From NCBI GenBank assembly GCA_905181885.1, contig CAJIZI010000001.1, positions 761,765-825,764 of the forward strand: 64,000 nt of DNA, read 5' to 3'. The translations under genes were made by a program, and so were the position numbers. The notes beneath the pieces were generated by a model, which saw only the letters and a list, made by a program, of their open reading frames with translations, did not search any database and was not told where the DNA came from. The first letter of the stretch is position 1; each line of letters starts with the position of its first letter. This DNA comes from an uncultured Gammaproteobacteria bacterium. GTDB lineage: Bacteria; Pseudomonadota; Gammaproteobacteria; Nitrosococcales; Methylophagaceae. This document shows, piece after piece, positions 1-11,118 of the stretch.

Positions 1-1
1 T

Positions 2-298
2 CCACGCGGTCTAATGCCTAACCCAAAAGTTGGAACGGTTACACCTAATGTTGCCCAAGCAGTTATAAATGCTAAAGCAGGCCAAGTGCGTTATCGCACA
101 GATAAAGCGGGTATAATTCACTGCCCAATTGGTAATGCAAGTTTTGAAGTGGAAGCGTTAGAACAAAACTTGACAGCATTAATAGAAGACTTAAACAAAT
201 TAAAACCTAGCTCAGCGAAAGGGATTTATTTAAAGCGCGTCAGTATTTCCAGCACTATGGGTGCTAGTGTGACATTAGACAAAGCTTTCTTAGATTAA
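2..298 (+). CDS. rplA: 50S ribosomal protein L1, C-terminal part (5' truncated by window edge)
   Basis: This is the last ~98 residues of L1, which binds 23S rRNA at the L1 stalk and represses its own operon. The visible reading opens inside the conserved [10 protein letters not shown] region and runs through the AKAGQVRYR segment to a normal C-terminus. The frame is open to the left edge, so the true start lies outside the window; the family is about 230 residues long. It is followed by the rplJ leader, as in the usual rplKAJL order. The identification is secure. Confidence 0.97.
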   Translation, partial: PRGLMPNPKVGTVTPNVAQAVINAKAGQVRYRTDKAGIIHCPIGNASFEVEALEQNLTALIEDLNKLKPSSAKGIYLKRVSISSTMGASVTLDKAFLD

Positions 299-329
299 AT
301 AAGATTAATTTTAAAAGAATTTGGACCGC

Positions 330-521
330 CTGGTTTCGGCCGGGTCGTCTAAGACCGTAGGTATAACAATTTAATTGATCACCTTGAGTGATTGGCCTAC
401 GCAGACGGGTTCAGCTGCAGAATATTTCAGCGTTGAACACCGTAAATGGTGGAAGGGGTAACTCTTCTTTTTATTAGCAACTTCGCTATCGTTGGATAGT
501 GTCCTAAGGAGGTAACTTAGG
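330..521 (+). promoter_or_regulatory. L10-type ribosomal protein leader (rplJL autoregulation)
   Basis: The 222-base gap between rplA and rplJ is rich in pairing. A cgtagg/cctacg helix joins about 355-360 to 394-399. Just before rplJ, cctaag (503-508) pairs with cttagg (516-521), leaving much of the Shine-Dalgarno GGAGG (508-512) in the loop and drawing the first base of the GTG start into the stem. Position and layout match the L10 leader of gammaproteobacteria, where the L10-L7/L12 complex represses translation. Assignment is by position and structure, not by a covariance search. Confidence 0.7.
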
Positions 522-1048
522 TGGCTCTAAATCTGGAAGGAAAAAAAGCTGTCGTTGCTGAGGTCGCAGAAATTGCGTCTACAGCATATTCTGCAGTTGC
601 TGCAGAATATGATGGGTTGACTGTTTCTGACATGACAGTATTACGTAATGCAGCACGAGAACAAAATGTTCATATTCGTGTGATTCGTAATACGCTAGCA
701 CGTCGTGCTGTTGAAGGAACTGATTTCGCCTGCATGCAGGAAGGAATGACGGGACCTTTAGTATTTGGTTTTTCTATGGAAGATCCAGGTGCTGTAGCAC
801 GAGTCATGGGTGAATTTTCGAAAGAAAATGAAAAGTTAGAAGTCAAAATGGTTTCTCTAGGTGGTAAATTATTGCCAGCTACAGACATCACTCGGCTAGC
901 CAAAATGCCTACTAAGGACCAAGCAATTGGTATTCTTATGGGTACGATGAAGGCACCAATTGAGAAGTTGGTTCGAACTTTGGTTGCACCGACTAGCAAG
1001 ATGGTTCGTACGCTCGCGGCTGTTCGCGATGCGAAAGAGGCAGCTTAG
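521..1048 (+). CDS. rplJ: 50S ribosomal protein L10
   Basis: L10 anchors the L7/L12 stalk on the large subunit and, complexed with L7/L12, represses its own mRNA. The 175-residue protein begins MALNLEGKKA and carries the expected ribosomal L10 fold over its first ~140 residues, with a C-terminal stalk-binding helix. It is slightly longer than the E. coli protein (165). The start is GTG, set by a strong GGAGG nine bases upstream. The gene lies 57 bases ahead of rplL, with which it is surely co-transcribed. Confidence 0.97.
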   Translation: MALNLEGKKAVVAEVAEIASTAYSAVAAEYDGLTVSDMTVLRNAAREQNVHIRVIRNTLARRAVEGTDFACMQEGMTGPLVFGFSMEDPGAVARVMGEFSKENEKLEVKMVSLGGKLLPATDITRLAKMPTKDQAIGILMGTMKAPIEKLVRTLVAPTSKMVRTLAAVRDAKEAA

Positions 1049-1105
1049 TCCTTAGGGATTGAGTTGCACTATATTAATTCTGTAAGCTTGAAATAGGAAA
1101 ATAAC

Positions 1106-1483
1106 ATGGCTGTATCTAAAGACGATATTTTGGAAGCGATTTCCAATATGACAGTTGTTGAGGTCGTAGACTTGATCGAAGCAATGGAAGAAAAATTTGG
1201 CGTAACTGCAGCAGCTCCCGTTGCTGCAGCTGCAGCTGCAGGTGCTGCAGGTGGTGAAGCCGCTGCAGAACAAACAGAGTTTGATGTTGTAATGACTAGC
1301 TTTGGTGCTAATAAAGTTAGCGTTATCAAAGCTGTACGTGCTATTACAGGTCTTGGCTTAAAAGAAGCTAAAGACATGGTTGAAGGCGTACCTGCAACTA
1401 TTAAAGAAGCTGCTGAAAAAGCCGAAGCTGAAGAAGTTGTTAAGCAACTTACTGAAGCGGGTGCAACTGCTGAACTTAAATAA
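1106..1483 (+). CDS. rplL: 50S ribosomal protein L7/L12
   Basis: This is the multicopy stalk protein that recruits translation GTPases such as EF-G and EF-Tu, both encoded downstream. At 125 residues it has the standard layout: an N-terminal dimerisation helix (1-32), a flexible Ala-rich hinge (about 36-56) and a globular C-terminal domain from EFDVVM onward with the conserved KVSVIKAVR and GLGLKEAKD segments. AGGA at 1095-1098 fixes the ATG. A hairpin with a T-run follows at 1531, so rpoB is probably transcribed at a lower level than rplL. Confidence 0.98.
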   Translation: MAVSKDDILEAISNMTVVEVVDLIEAMEEKFGVTAAAPVAAAAAAGAAGGEAAAEQTEFDVVMTSFGANKVSVIKAVRAITGLGLKEAKDMVEGVPATIKEAAEKAEAEEVVKQLTEAGATAELK

Positions 1484-1530
1484 GTTAGCATTTCATCATA
1501 GTAGCTTTTCGCTACTGTGATAAAGAGATT

Positions 1531-1559
1531 GGCTGGTGATTTTATCACCGGCCTTTTTC
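1531..1559 (+). terminator. Attenuator/terminator between rplL and rpoB
   Basis: A 10-bp stem (1531-1540 with 1544-1553, one G-U pair) closes a three-base loop and is followed by TTTTT. This is a textbook intrinsic terminator shape. In E. coli a partial terminator at the same place cuts rpoBC transcription relative to rplJL, and the same role is inferred here. A smaller hairpin (GTAGC/GCTAC, 1501-1515) precedes it, and a 7-bp one (1619-1636) sits just before rpoB. Confidence 0.85.
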
Positions 1560-1662
1560 TGTTACTGGCCGATCGCAATGAGATTGGCTGACTGAATAAA
1601 TACAAATATGACATTCCGACTTAGCCTTTGCTAAGTAAAGGGTGCTACTTGAGGTGTAATAG

Positions 1663-4600
1663 ATGGCTTATACGTTTACCGAGAAAAAACGGATTCGTAA
1701 GGATTTTGGAAAGCGTCCAAGTGTTTTGAGCGTGCCTAATTTGCTTGCAACCCAGGTTAATTCGTATCAGGACTTTTTACAACAGAGCACTGCTCCAGAT
1801 GATCGCTTATCGAAAGGTTTGCATGCTGCATTTGATTCTGTGTTCCCAATCAAAAGTCATACAGGTATGGCTGAGCTACAATATGTAAGCTATCGTCTCG
1901 GTACGCCATCTTTCGATGTTAAAGAATGTCAATTGCGTGGCGTAACCTATGCTGCACCATTACGCGTGACAATGCGTCTTGTTATTTACGATAAAGACGC
2001 TCCTGCTAAATCAAAAGTTGTTAAGGATATAAAAGAGCAGGAAGTTTATATGGGAGAAATCCCATTGATGACAGAAAAAGGTAACTTTGTTATCAACGGT
2101 ACTGAACGCGTTATCGTGTCTCAGCTTCACCGGTCCCCTGGTGTGTTCTTTGATAGTGACAAAGGTAAAACACATTCATCAGGTAAAATTTTATTTAATG
2201 CACGAGTGATCCCATACCGTGGATCATGGTTAGATTTTGAGTTTGATCCTAAAGATGCTGTTTTCGTTCGTATTGACCGCCGTCGTAAACTACCTGCAAC
2301 GATTTTATTACGTGCTCTGGACTTCAATAATGAACAGATTCTTGATATCTTTTTTGAACTTGATACTTTCAAAAAGAACAAAAAAGGCGATGATTACATT
2401 CTAGATTTGGTTCCACAGAGACTTCGTGGTCAAACAGTACCATTTGACATTATAGATCCTACAGGTGAAGTTATTGTCGAAGCTGATCGCCAAGTAACAG
2501 GACGTCATATCCGAAAGATGGAAAAACTAGGTATGGACACTATGAATGTGCCTGCGACCTACCTTTTAGGTAGAGTTGTGTCTAAAGATATGATGGATAC
2601 TGAGACTGGTGAATTATTTGTTTCAGCTAATGACGAAATAACCGAAGAAGTTTTAGAAGCTTTTGATCGTATAGGTGTGAAAAAAGTTGAAACTATCTAT
2701 TCTAATGATTTAGATAGTGGTCCATACATATCTGACACGTTACGTATAGATGAAACGACGACACCACTTGAGGCGAAAGTTGAAATCTATCGTATGATGA
2801 GACCTGGTGAGCCACCGACACAGGATTCATCACAAAACCTCTTTAAAAATCTATTTTTTGCTAGTGAGCGATATGACTTGTCTGGTGTAGGTCGGATGAA
2901 GTTTAATCGTCGTCTAGGCCGAGAAGAAATGGAGGGTGAAGGAATATTATCTAGGGAAGATATCGTTGCAGTATTGAGTGAGTTAATTGGCATTCGCAAC
3001 GGCCACGGGGTAGTAGATGATATTGATCACTTAGGAAACCGTAGGGTGCGAAGCGTCGGTGAGATGGCTGAAAATCAATTTCGTGTTGGTCTAGTCCGTG
3101 TGGAACGTGCAGTTCGTGAGCGTTTAAGTATTGCTGAATCGGAAGGTTTAATGCCACAGCAACTAATTAATGCGAAACCGGTAGCCGCTGCTATAAAAGA
3201 ATTCTTTGGTTCAAGTCAGCTGTCACAATTTATGGATCAAAACAATCCATTATCAGAAGTGACGCACAAACGACGTGTATCTGCTTTAGGCCCTGGTGGT
3301 TTGACACGTGAGCGTGCAGGTTTTGAAGTTCGTGATGTACACCCGACGCATTATGGTCGTGTCTGCCCTATTGAGACTCCCGAGGGCCCAAATATAGGGT
3401 TGATCAACTCTCTAGCCGTATATGCCCGAACTAATGAGTATGGCTTTATTGAAACTCCTTACCGAAAGGTAGTAGAAGGTAAGGCAACCCTAGATATTGA
3501 ATATTTATCTGCAATTGATGAGGGTGAATATAAAATCGCCCAGGCAACTATCAATTTAGATAAGAAAGGCATGATCCAAGATAACTTAGTACCATGTCGT
3601 CACAAGAATGAGTTTTCATTGATGCCAGCGGATCAAGTGCAATTTATGGATGTGTCACCACGCCAAGTTGTATCAGTCGCGGCTTCGCTGATTCCATTTC
3701 TAGAACATGATGATGCTAACCGTGCCTTGATGGGTTCAAACATGCAACGTCAAGCTGTCCCCACACTGCGTGCTGAAAAACCAATAGTTGGTACAGGTAT
3801 GGAGAGAGTTGTTGCTATCGACTCTGGAGTTATGGTGACTGCCAAGCGTGGTGGTACAGTCGATTCAGTTGATGCTAGCCGGATCGTTATTCGTGTTAAT
3901 GATAATGAAGCGGCAGATGCAGAATCAGGTGTAGATATATACACACTTATTAAATATGCTCGTTCTAATCAAAGTACATGCATCAATCAAACGCCACTAG
4001 TCAAACCGGGTGACATAATTGAAAAAGGAGATGTACTAGCTGATGGTCCTTCGACAGATAAAGGAGAGTTAGCCTTAGGACAAAACATTCTTATCGCCTT
4101 TATGCCCTGGAATGGTTACAACTACGAAGATTCTATTTTAGTTTCTGAACGAGTTGTTGAAGAAGATCGATTTACAACTATTCACATTCAAGAGCTAAAT
4201 TGTTTAGCACGTGACACGAAGTTAGGTACTGAAGAAATTACAAGTGATATTCCAAACGTTAGTGAAAGTGCTCTATCAAAGTTAGATGAATCAGGTATTG
4301 TTTATGTAGGTGCCGAAGTTAAGCCGGGTGATATTTTGGTGGGTAAAGTGACACCAAAAGGTGAGTCACAGTTAACACCAGAAGAAAAATTACTACGAGC
4401 AATCTTTGGTGAAAAAGCTGCGGACGTAAAAGATTCGTCTTTACGGGTACCATCAAGTGTGTTTGGAACTGTTATTGATGTTCAAGTCTTTACTCGGGAT
4501 GGTGTTGATAAAGATGAGCGTGCATTAGCAATCGAATCAGCTGAGCTAGAGAAAGTGCGTGCAAACTTGAAAGATGAGCATCGAATCATCGTTGATGATG

Positions 4601-5745
4601 TATTTTCTCGCCTTGAAAGGTCTCTTAATGGCAAAGTAACAAAAACTGGTCCTGGACTAGATAAAGGTGCCAAAGTTACTAAATTGTATTTGAAAAAATT
4701 AGAGCATGCCAAGTGGTTTGAGCTTAATATGGAATCAGATGCATTAAATACCCAGCTAGAAAACGCCCAAGCCCAGATCATACAATATCGAAAAGATATG
4801 GATGATCAGTTCGAGGTGAAAAAGCAAAAGCTGATATCAGGTCATGATTTAGCGCCAGGCGTTCAGCGTATGGTCAAAGTATTTTTGGCAGTAAAGCGAC
4901 GTATCCAACCGGGTGATAAGATGGCAGGCCGGCATGGTAACAAGGGTGTTATTTCGAATATTGTCCCTGTTGAAGATATGCCTTATACAGCTGATGGACG
5001 CCCGGTTGATATTGTTCTAAACCCACTAGGTGTTCCATCTAGGATGAATATCGGACAAGTGCTCGAAATTCATTTAGGTTGGGCTGCGAAAGGTGTCGGT
5101 TATAAGATTGCTGAAATGTTAGAGCAGCAAAAAGAAGTGGCTGAACTAAGAGAGTTCTTAGGAAAGGTATACAACACAAGTGGCAAGGAAGAAGATTTAG
5201 ATTCACTTACTGATGATGAAATTGTTGAGTTAGCAGGTAATTTAAAAGAAGGGGTGCCAATGGCAACACCTGTCTTTGATGGCGCTCAAGAAAGTGAAAT
5301 TAAAGATATGTTGGAATTAGCAGGTCTACCACGTAGCGGACAAGCGACACTTATAGATGGGCGTACGGGTGATGAATTTGAGCGTCCTGTGACCGTCGGT
5401 TACATGCATATGTTGAAATTAAACCATTTGGTTGATGATAAAATGCATGCACGTTCAACAGGTCCTTATAGTCTTGTTACGCAGCAGCCACTTGGTGGTA
5501 AAGCACAATTTGGTGGGCAACGTTTCGGTGAGATGGAAGTTTGGGCACTACAAGCATATGGCGCGGCTTATACCTTACAAGAAATGTTGACCGTGAAATC
5601 AGATGATGTTAACGGTCGGACTAGAATCTATAAAAATATTGTGGATGGTGATTATCGTATGGATGCAGGCATGCCTGAGTCCTTTAAAGTATTAACGCGT
5701 GAAATTCGCTCGTTAGGAATTGATATCGATTTGGTCAGTGACTAA
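1663..5745 (+). CDS. rpoB: DNA-directed RNA polymerase subunit beta
   Basis: This is the large catalytic subunit of RNA polymerase. At 1360 residues it is slightly longer than the E. coli protein (1342). The rifampicin-pocket cluster [16 protein letters not shown] lies at about residues 517-532 with the usual sensitive-type residues. The active-site segment [12 protein letters not shown] is near residue 1084. The C-terminus ([12 protein letters not shown]) is complete. GAGG at 1651-1654 sets the ATG. The gene is followed by rpoC after 75 bases that contain a perfect 16-base palindrome. Confidence 0.99.
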   Translation: MAYTFTEKKRIRKDFGKRPSVLSVPNLLATQVNSYQDFLQQSTAPDDRLSKGLHAAFDSVFPIKSHTGMAELQYVSYRLGTPSFDVKECQLRGVTYAAPLRVTMRLVIYDKDAPAKSKVVKDIKEQEVYMGEIPLMTEKGNFVINGTERVIVSQLHRSPGVFFDSDKGKTHSSGKILFNARVIPYRGSWLDFEFDPKDAVFVRIDRRRKLPATILLRALDFNNEQILDIFFELDTFKKNKKGDDYILDLVPQRLRGQTVPFDIIDPTGEVIVEADRQVTGRHIRKMEKLGMDTMNVPATYLLGRVVSKDMMDTETGELFVSANDEITEEVLEAFDRIGVKKVETIYSNDLDSGPYISDTLRIDETTTPLEAKVEIYRMMRPGEPPTQDSSQNLFKNLFFASERYDLSGVGRMKFNRRLGREEMEGEGILSREDIVAVLSELIGIRNGHGVVDDIDHLGNRRVRSVGEMAENQFRVGLVRVERAVRERLSIAESEGLMPQQLINAKPVAAAIKEFFGSSQLSQFMDQNNPLSEVTHKRRVSALGPGGLTRERAGFEVRDVHPTHYGRVCPIETPEGPNIGLINSLAVYARTNEYGFIETPYRKVVEGKATLDIEYLSAIDEGEYKIAQATINLDKKGMIQDNLVPCRHKNEFSLMPADQVQFMDVSPRQVVSVAASLIPFLEHDDANRALMGSNMQRQAVPTLRAEKPIVGTGMERVVAIDSGVMVTAKRGGTVDSVDASRIVIRVNDNEAADAESGVDIYTLIKYARSNQSTCINQTPLVKPGDIIEKGDVLADGPSTDKGELALGQNILIAFMPWNGYNYEDSILVSERVVEEDRFTTIHIQELNCLARDTKLGTEEITSDIPNVSESALSKLDESGIVYVGAEVKPGDILVGKVTPKGESQLTPEEKLLRAIFGEKAADVKDSSLRVPSSVFGTVIDVQVFTRDGVDKDERALAIESAELEKVRANLKDEHRIIVDDVFSRLERSLNGKVTKTGPGLDKGAKVTKLYLKKLEHAKWFELNMESDALNTQLENAQAQIIQYRKDMDDQFEVKKQKLISGHDLAPGVQRMVKVFLAVKRRIQPGDKMAGRHGNKGVISNIVPVEDMPYTADGRPVDIVLNPLGVPSRMNIGQVLEIHLGWAAKGVGYKIAEMLEQQKEVAELREFLGKVYNTSGKEEDLDSLTDDEIVELAGNLKEGVPMATPVFDGAQESEIKDMLELAGLPRSGQATLIDGRTGDEFERPVTVGYMHMLKLNHLVDDKMHARSTGPYSLVTQQPLGGKAQFGGQRFGEMEVWALQAYGAAYTLQEMLTVKSDDVNGRTRIYKNIVDGDYRMDAGMPESFKVLTREIRSLGIDIDLVSD

Positions 5746-5790
5746 GTCGTCTGTTTTAACTCAATTTTAAAATACTGATAATCGAACTAT

Positions 5791-5806
5791 TTGTCGTATA
5801 CGACAA
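5791..5806. repeat. Perfect 16-bp palindrome in the rpoB-rpoC gap
   Basis: ttgtcgta followed directly by its reverse complement tacgacaa forms an uninterrupted inverted repeat 14 bases before the rpoC ATG. It sits just 5' of the rpoC Shine-Dalgarno (GGAGA, about 5810-5814). A related hairpin (TAGTCGT/ACGACTA) lies between rpsL and rpsG. It could be an RNA structure tuning rpoC translation or an RNase site; no function is established. Confidence 0.6.
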
Positions 5807-5820
5807 GCGGAGAAAGAAAA

Positions 5821-8800
5821 ATGAAAGATTTGCTTAATCTGTTAAAGCAACAACCCCAAACTGAAGAGTTTGATGCTATCCGAATTGCGTTAGCATCGCC
5901 TAAAATGGTCCGCTCTTGGTCTTTTGGTGAAGTAAAAAAACCAGAAACAATTAATTACAGAACCTTTAAGCCTGAACGTGAAGGACTATTCTGTTGCAAA
6001 ATATTTGGGCCTGTCAAAGATTATGAATGCCTATGTGGTAAGTATAAGCGTTTAAAACATCGCGGTGTTATATGTGAGAAGTGCGGAGTTGAAGTAACAA
6101 TTGCTAAAGTACGTCGTGAACGTATGGCTCATATCGAGTTGGCGAGCCCAGTAGCACATATTTGGTTCTTAAAATCACTTCCATCACGTATCTCATTATT
6201 TTTGGATATGACATTACGTGATCTTGAGCGCGTATTATATTTTGAAGCATTCATCGTAGTTGATCCAGGCATGACGCCGCTTGAAAAGGGTCAATTATTG
6301 TCGGATGAAACATATCTAAACGTAATTGAAGAATATGGTGATGAGTTTGATGCGCGAATGGGTGCGGAAGCTGTACAAGAGTTATTACGGAATATTGATA
6401 TTCCACGAGAAATTGAAACGATTCGTGAGGACATTGAAGGTACAAACTCTGAAACCAAAATTAAGAAATTAACTAAACGATTGAAATTGATGGAGGCTTT
6501 CTTAGAATCTGGTAACAAGCCTGAATGGATGGTGATGGAAGTATTGCCAGTGTTACCGCCAGATCTTCGGCCCCTAGTCCCATTAGATGGTGGTCGTTTT
6601 GCAACATCCGATTTGAATGATCTTTACCGTCGAGTTATCAACCGTAACAACCGTCTAAAACGCCTGTTAGACCTTAGCGCACCGGACATTATTGTCCGTA
6701 ATGAAAAACGGATGTTACAAGAATCGGTTGATGCTTTATTAGATAATGGCCGTCGTGGACGTGCCATTACGGGTACCAATCGTATGCCGTTGAAATCATT
6801 GGCTGATATGATCAAAGGTAAGCAAGGTCGCTTCCGTCAGAACTTGCTTGGTAAACGTGTCGATTATTCTGGACGTTCAGTTATCGTAGTAGGACCGTAT
6901 CTTAAATTGCACCAATGTGGTTTACCTAAAAAAATGGCTTTGGAACTTTTCAAACCATTCATCTACGGTAAATTAGAACGCGCGGGCTTAGCAACTACAA
7001 TAAAAGCTGCTAAGAAGATGGTAGAGCGAGAAGGGACTGAAGTCTGGGATATTCTTGAAGATGTTATCCGTGAACATCCAATCATGTTGAACCGGGCTCC
7101 TACTTTACATAGATTGGGTATTCAAGCATTTGAACCGTTGTTGATTGAAGGTAAAGCTATCCAACTTCACCCACTTGTTTGTGGTGCCTTCAATGCTGAT
7201 TTCGATGGTGACCAAATGGCGGTACATGTACCTTTGTCATTAGAGGCGCAATTAGAAGCCCGTTCATTAATGATGGCGACAAATAACATCTTGTCTCCTG
7301 CAAATGGTGAGCCTGTGATCATTCCCTCACAAGATGTGGTGCTCGGGTTATATTATATGTCTCGGGAGCTCATCAATGCTAAAGGCGAAGGGATTAAATT
7401 TGCTGATACAGCAGAATTGAAACGTGCCTACGATAATAATGAAGCGTCCTTACATGCCAAGATTACAGTGAGAATTGATGAAACAGATATCACTTTACCG
7501 GAGCCAGAGCAAAAAAGACGTATTCGAGTAGAGACTACTGTTGGTCGAGCTTTGTTGTTCAGCATTGTGCCGAAAGGATTGCCTTTCTCAGTAATTGATA
7601 TGACAATGACAAAGAAAGCGATTGGTAACTTAATCAATATTTGCTACCGTCGCTTGGGTTTGAAAGATACAGTTATTTTTGCAGATCAATTAATGTACAT
7701 GGGTTTCACGCAAGCCACTAAATCAGGTGCCTCAGTAGGTGTTGATGATATGGCTATACCAGAATCTAAAGCTGAGATCTTGGCTACTGCAGAAGCAGAA
7801 GTAGAAGAAATCGCGTTGCAGTATGCATCTGGTTTAGTAACAGATGGTGAGCGTTATAATAAAATAATTGATATTTGGTCACGAACAAATGATCAAATTG
7901 CTAAAGCTATGATGGATGGGTTGGGTTCAGATACAGTGATTGATGCTGAAGGAAATAAAGTTGAACAGCAATCTATGAACTCGATATATATGATGGCTGA
8001 TTCTGGAGCACGAGGTTCTGCAGCTCAGATACGACAGTTAGCCGGTATGCGTGGTTTGATGGCAAAACCAGATGGGTCCATAATTGAAACTCCAATCACA
8101 GCTAACTTCCGTGAAGGTTTAGATGTTCTTCAATACTTTATATCTACTCATGGTGCGCGTAAAGGTTTGGCTGATACAGCATTGAAAACTGCGAACTCTG
8201 GTTATCTAACAAGACGTTTAGTAGATGTAGCTCAAGATCTAGTTGTCGTTGAAGAAGACTGCGGAACTACTGCTGGTATTAACATGACACCAATCATTGA
8301 TGGTGGTGATGTAGTCGAGCCGTTGGGGGAGCGTGTTCTTGGCCGTGTTATTGCGGAAGATGTTATTAATCCTAAAAGCAGTGAAATAGTACTCGAAGCA
8401 GGTGTCTTAATGGACGAAGCGATGGTGTTATTACTAGAAGAAAAAGGTGTTGATGAAGTTGTTGTTCGCTCAGCTATCACTTGTCAATCACGTTACGGTG
8501 TATGTGCATCGTGTTATGGCCGAGATTTGGGTCGTGGCCATCAGATCAATGTGGGTGAAGCGGTAGGTGTTATTGCGGCACAGTCAATTGGTGAGCCTGG
8601 AACTCAGTTAACAATGCGAACATTCCATATTGGTGGAGCCGCTTCTAGAACAGCAGCTGACAACTCTGTTGCATTAAAATATAAAGGGAACATACGTTTC
8701 CATAATATTAAATCAGTGAAACATGCAAGTGGTAAATTCATTGCTGTATCACGTTCAGGAGAGTTACATCTTATAGATGAAAATGGCCGTGAACGTGAGC

Positions 8801-9960
8801 GCTATAAGATTCCATATGGATCTGAGATAAACGTTGCAGATAATGACGTAGTTGAAGCGGGACAAGTAGTAGCAACTTGGGATCCTCACACACATCCAGT
8901 TGTCACAGAGATGACTGGAACAGTACAAATTAAAGATCTTGTAGAAGGTGTTACCGTTGATAAACAAGTCGATGAAGTGACGGGCTTAACTAGCTTAATA
9001 GTACGTGATCCGAAACAACGTAGTGCATCATCTAAAGATATGCGCCCAATGGTTAAACTGGTTGATAGTAAAGGCGGTGATGTATTTATCGTCGGTACCG
9101 ATATTCCAGCACAATACTTTTTACCAGGTGGTGCAATTGTACGTGTTACAGATGGGGCAGAGGTTAGTATTGGTGATGTCTTAGCACGTATACCACAAGA
9201 GAGTAGTAAAACCAGAGATATCACTGGTGGTCTTCCACGGGTTGCTGACTTATTCGAAGCAAGGAAACCAAAAGATCCAGCTTTGATGGCAGAAATATCA
9301 GGAACAATCAGTTTTGGTAAAGAAACGAAGGGTAAACAGCGCCTTATCATAACGCCATTAGAAGGTGAGCCACATGAAGAGTTGATTCCTAAATGGCGTC
9401 ATGTTTCAGTCTTTGAAGGTGAACATATCGAAAAAGGGGAGTTACTTGTTGACGGACCTGAAGATCCGCACGATATATTACGTCTCAAAGGAGTGCTTCC
9501 ACTCGCTAACTATATGTCGAGCGAAGTTCAGGAAGTATATCGGCTACAAGGGGTAAAAATTAATGATAAACACATTGAAGTGATTGTGCGACAAATGCTA
9601 CGTAAGGTTGAAATAAGTTCGGCTGGAGAGACTAAGTTTTTAAAAGGCGAACAAGTAGATCACGATCGTTTATTGGATGCCAATGATAAAGTTGTAGCTG
9701 CTGGTAAATTACCAGCGATGTTCTCATATATGTTACTTGGAATAACAAAAGCATCATTAGCAACAGATTCGTTTATTTCAGCAGCATCTTTCCAAGAAAC
9801 TACGCGTGTCCTAACAGATGCGGCAGTGACTGGAAAGCGCGATCCATTACGTGGTCTAAAAGAAAACGTTATCGTGGGTCGCTTGATTCCAGCGGGAACA
9901 GGATTGGCATATCATAAAGAACGTTATCGTCAACGACATGGTAAAGCAGAAGCTCGTTGA
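5821..9960 (+). CDS. rpoC: DNA-directed RNA polymerase subunit beta'
   Basis: This is the catalytic beta' subunit. I place the start at the ATG giving [10 protein letters not shown], preceded by GGAGA, rather than the in-frame TTG 30 bases upstream. The N-terminal zinc ribbon ([13 protein letters not shown]...CEKC) is near residues 70-88. The catalytic NADFDGD is at 458-464, exactly where E. coli has it. The second zinc site (DCGTTAG, then [11 protein letters not shown]) is intact. As called it has 1379 residues, about 28 short of E. coli beta', ending at [11 protein letters not shown] coding-looking tail continues in another frame to 10027. Confidence 0.98.
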   Translation: MKDLLNLLKQQPQTEEFDAIRIALASPKMVRSWSFGEVKKPETINYRTFKPEREGLFCCKIFGPVKDYECLCGKYKRLKHRGVICEKCGVEVTIAKVRRERMAHIELASPVAHIWFLKSLPSRISLFLDMTLRDLERVLYFEAFIVVDPGMTPLEKGQLLSDETYLNVIEEYGDEFDARMGAEAVQELLRNIDIPREIETIREDIEGTNSETKIKKLTKRLKLMEAFLESGNKPEWMVMEVLPVLPPDLRPLVPLDGGRFATSDLNDLYRRVINRNNRLKRLLDLSAPDIIVRNEKRMLQESVDALLDNGRRGRAITGTNRMPLKSLADMIKGKQGRFRQNLLGKRVDYSGRSVIVVGPYLKLHQCGLPKKMALELFKPFIYGKLERAGLATTIKAAKKMVEREGTEVWDILEDVIREHPIMLNRAPTLHRLGIQAFEPLLIEGKAIQLHPLVCGAFNADFDGDQMAVHVPLSLEAQLEARSLMMATNNILSPANGEPVIIPSQDVVLGLYYMSRELINAKGEGIKFADTAELKRAYDNNEASLHAKITVRIDETDITLPEPEQKRRIRVETTVGRALLFSIVPKGLPFSVIDMTMTKKAIGNLINICYRRLGLKDTVIFADQLMYMGFTQATKSGASVGVDDMAIPESKAEILATAEAEVEEIALQYASGLVTDGERYNKIIDIWSRTNDQIAKAMMDGLGSDTVIDAEGNKVEQQSMNSIYMMADSGARGSAAQIRQLAGMRGLMAKPDGSIIETPITANFREGLDVLQYFISTHGARKGLADTALKTANSGYLTRRLVDVAQDLVVVEEDCGTTAGINMTPIIDGGDVVEPLGERVLGRVIAEDVINPKSSEIVLEAGVLMDEAMVLLLEEKGVDEVVVRSAITCQSRYGVCASCYGRDLGRGHQINVGEAVGVIAAQSIGEPGTQLTMRTFHIGGAASRTAADNSVALKYKGNIRFHNIKSVKHASGKFIAVSRSGELHLIDENGRERERYKIPYGSEINVADNDVVEAGQVVATWDPHTHPVVTEMTGTVQIKDLVEGVTVDKQVDEVTGLTSLIVRDPKQRSASSKDMRPMVKLVDSKGGDVFIVGTDIPAQYFLPGGAIVRVTDGAEVSIGDVLARIPQESSKTRDITGGLPRVADLFEARKPKDPALMAEISGTISFGKETKGKQRLIITPLEGEPHEELIPKWRHVSVFEGEHIEKGELLVDGPEDPHDILRLKGVLPLANYMSSEVQEVYRLQGVKINDKHIEVIVRQMLRKVEISSAGETKFLKGEQVDHDRLLDANDKVVAAGKLPAMFSYMLLGITKASLATDSFISAASFQETTRVLTDAAVTGKRDPLRGLKENVIVGRLIPAGTGLAYHKERYRQRHGKAEAR

Positions 9961-10027
9961 GAAGCCGAAAGCGATTATTGAAGTTGAGATCAAAGCTGAA
10001 GTAGAAAACGTAGAAAAAGTATCTTGA
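9938..10027 (+). other. Out-of-frame continuation of the rpoC tail (29 codons)
   Basis: Overlapping the last 23 bases of rpoC in the +1 frame is an open stretch encoding [20 protein letters not shown] and then a further Glu/Val/Lys-rich segment, stopping at TGA 10025-10027. The composition resembles the charged C-terminal tails of beta' subunits. A shift near 9945-9957 would give a beta' of about 1400 residues, close to the usual length. It could be a natural decay of the tail, a programmed shift, or a single-base sequencing or assembly error. It has no ribosome site of its own. Confidence 0.4.
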
Positions 10028-10064
10028 CTCAGGGCTTAGTAAGGGAGTAAAATTCTTCCTCTTT

Positions 10065-10092
10065 ATTGGGGCCCATAGACATGGGCCCCAAT
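10065..10092 (+). terminator. Strong hairpin between rpoC and rpsL
   Basis: A perfect 12-bp stem (attggggcccat with atgggccccaat) closes the four-base loop AGAC. Only TATTTACT follows, so the T-run is weak. It lies after the end of rpoC and 74 bases before rpsL, at the boundary between the rpoBC and str genes. It is likely a terminator or partial attenuator, or a 3'-end stabiliser; the GC-rich stem makes it the strongest structure in this gap. Confidence 0.7.
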
Positions 10093-10165
10093 TATTTACT
10101 GGTAATACGAGAATTAATAGTATCGTAGTCTACCATCGTTATACATTTGTTAAGGCTGCACTTTA

Positions 10166-10540
10166 ATGGCAACAATTAATCAATTGGTTCGAAAACCAAG
10201 ATTGAAACAAAAGAAAAAAAATAATGTACCTGCGTTGCAAGCTTGTCCACAACGTCGTGGCGTTTGTACTCGTGTGTATACAACTACACCTAAAAAGCCA
10301 AACTCAGCGATGCGTAAAGTAGCACGCGTACGATTGACGAATAGCTTTGAAGTCACATCATATATTGGTGGTGAAGGTCATAATCTACAAGAACACTCGG
10401 TCGTATTGATTCGTGGTGGTCGTGTTAAAGATTTACCAGGTGTTCGATACCATACTGTACGTGGAGCGCTGGATACTTCTGGTGTTACTGCACGTCGTCA
10501 AGGACGGTCTAAGTACGGCGCAAAGCGTCCGAAAAGTTAA
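10166..10540 (+). CDS. rpsL: 30S ribosomal protein S12
   Basis: S12 lies at the decoding centre and controls accuracy. The 124-residue protein has the conserved [11 protein letters not shown] loop and the [10 protein letters not shown] loop. The lysine positions at which streptomycin resistance usually arises are wild type. It heads the str genes (rpsL-rpsG-fusA-tuf). The gap to rpsG is only 45 bases, shorter than the E. coli spacer in which S7 binds, but it contains a 7-bp hairpin. Confidence 0.99.
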   Translation: MATINQLVRKPRLKQKKKNNVPALQACPQRRGVCTRVYTTTPKKPNSAMRKVARVRLTNSFEVTSYIGGEGHNLQEHSVVLIRGGRVKDLPGVRYHTVRGALDTSGVTARRQGRSKYGAKRPKS

Positions 10541-10558
10541 TAGTCGTATAAACGACTA
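10541..10558 (+). promoter_or_regulatory. Hairpin in the rpsL-rpsG gap
   Basis: TAGTCGT (10541-10547) pairs with ACGACTA (10552-10558) around the loop ATAA directly after the rpsL stop. The stem core resembles the rpoB-rpoC palindrome. In E. coli the rpsL-rpsG spacer is where S7 represses translation, so this short structure could be a reduced counterpart. That is inferred only from position. Confidence 0.4.
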
Positions 10559-10585
10559 ATTTAGATTTAAGAATTAGGAAGACAG

Positions 10586-11056
10586 ATGCCAAGAAGAAGG
10601 GTTGTTGCGAAACGTGAAGTACTGCCAGATCCAAAATTTTCGAATATTGGGCTAGCTAAATTCATTAATGTCATCATGAAAGACGGCAAAAAGTCAGTTG
10701 CTGAGAAAATCGCTTATGAGGCATTAGATGCTGTAGCGGAGTCTAAATCAACAGATGGTTTAGAAGTTTTTCAGCAAGCACTTGAGAACATCAGCCCAAT
10801 GGTTGAAGTTAAATCACGGCGCGTGGGTGGTGCAACTTATCAAGTCCCAGTAGAAGTTAGGACCGAACGTCGAGTAGCTTTGGCTATGCGTTGGTTGGCA
10901 GAAGCAGCTCGAAAACGTGGTGAGAAGTCAATGTCAATGCGCCTTGCTGGTGAGCTAACTGATGCATTTGATGGCAAAGGTTCGGCCGTTAAAAAGAAAG
11001 AAGATACCCATCGGATGGCGGAAGCAAACAAGGCATTCTCTCACTTCCGATTTTAA
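10586..11056 (+). CDS. rpsG: 30S ribosomal protein S7
   Basis: S7 nucleates assembly of the 30S head and contacts the E-site tRNA. The 156-residue protein starts [10 protein letters not shown] and contains the YQVPVEVR and [14 protein letters not shown] segments that mark the family; its length matches the usual 156-179 range. It follows rpsL at 45 bases, and a GC-rich hairpin lies just after its stop. Confidence 0.99.
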   Translation: MPRRRVVAKREVLPDPKFSNIGLAKFINVIMKDGKKSVAEKIAYEALDAVAESKSTDGLEVFQQALENISPMVEVKSRRVGGATYQVPVEVRTERRVALAMRWLAEAARKRGEKSMSMRLAGELTDAFDGKGSAVKKKEDTHRMAEANKAFSHFRF

Positions 11057-11061
11057 GCACA

Positions 11062-11089
11062 CTCTGCGCTTTGTACATAAAGCGCAGAG
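11062..11089 (+). terminator. 11-bp hairpin between rpsG and fusA
   Basis: ctctgcgcttt (11062-11072) pairs perfectly with aaagcgcagag (11079-11089) around the loop GTACAT. No T-run follows, so it is a poor intrinsic terminator by itself. It may protect the rpsL-rpsG message 3' end or pause RNA polymerase before the boxA-like site at 11119. Confidence 0.5.
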
Positions 11090-11118
11090 CTCAAGTTACT
11101 AGTTTGAAAGTTAAACCT

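Noticed and set aside
1069-1614. 181-codon open frame antisense to rplL
   Set aside because: It is the mirror of an Ala-rich coding sequence and the intervening terminator; it has no ribosome site or recognisable protein features.
5791-5820. Upstream TTG start that would extend rpoC by ten residues
   Set aside because: It lies inside the palindrome, lacks a ribosome site, and homologues begin at the MKDLL methionine, which has GGAGA just upstream.
8886-9350. 154-codon open frame antisense to rpoC
   Set aside because: It lies wholly within the conserved beta' coding region and has the composition of a reverse-frame shadow.
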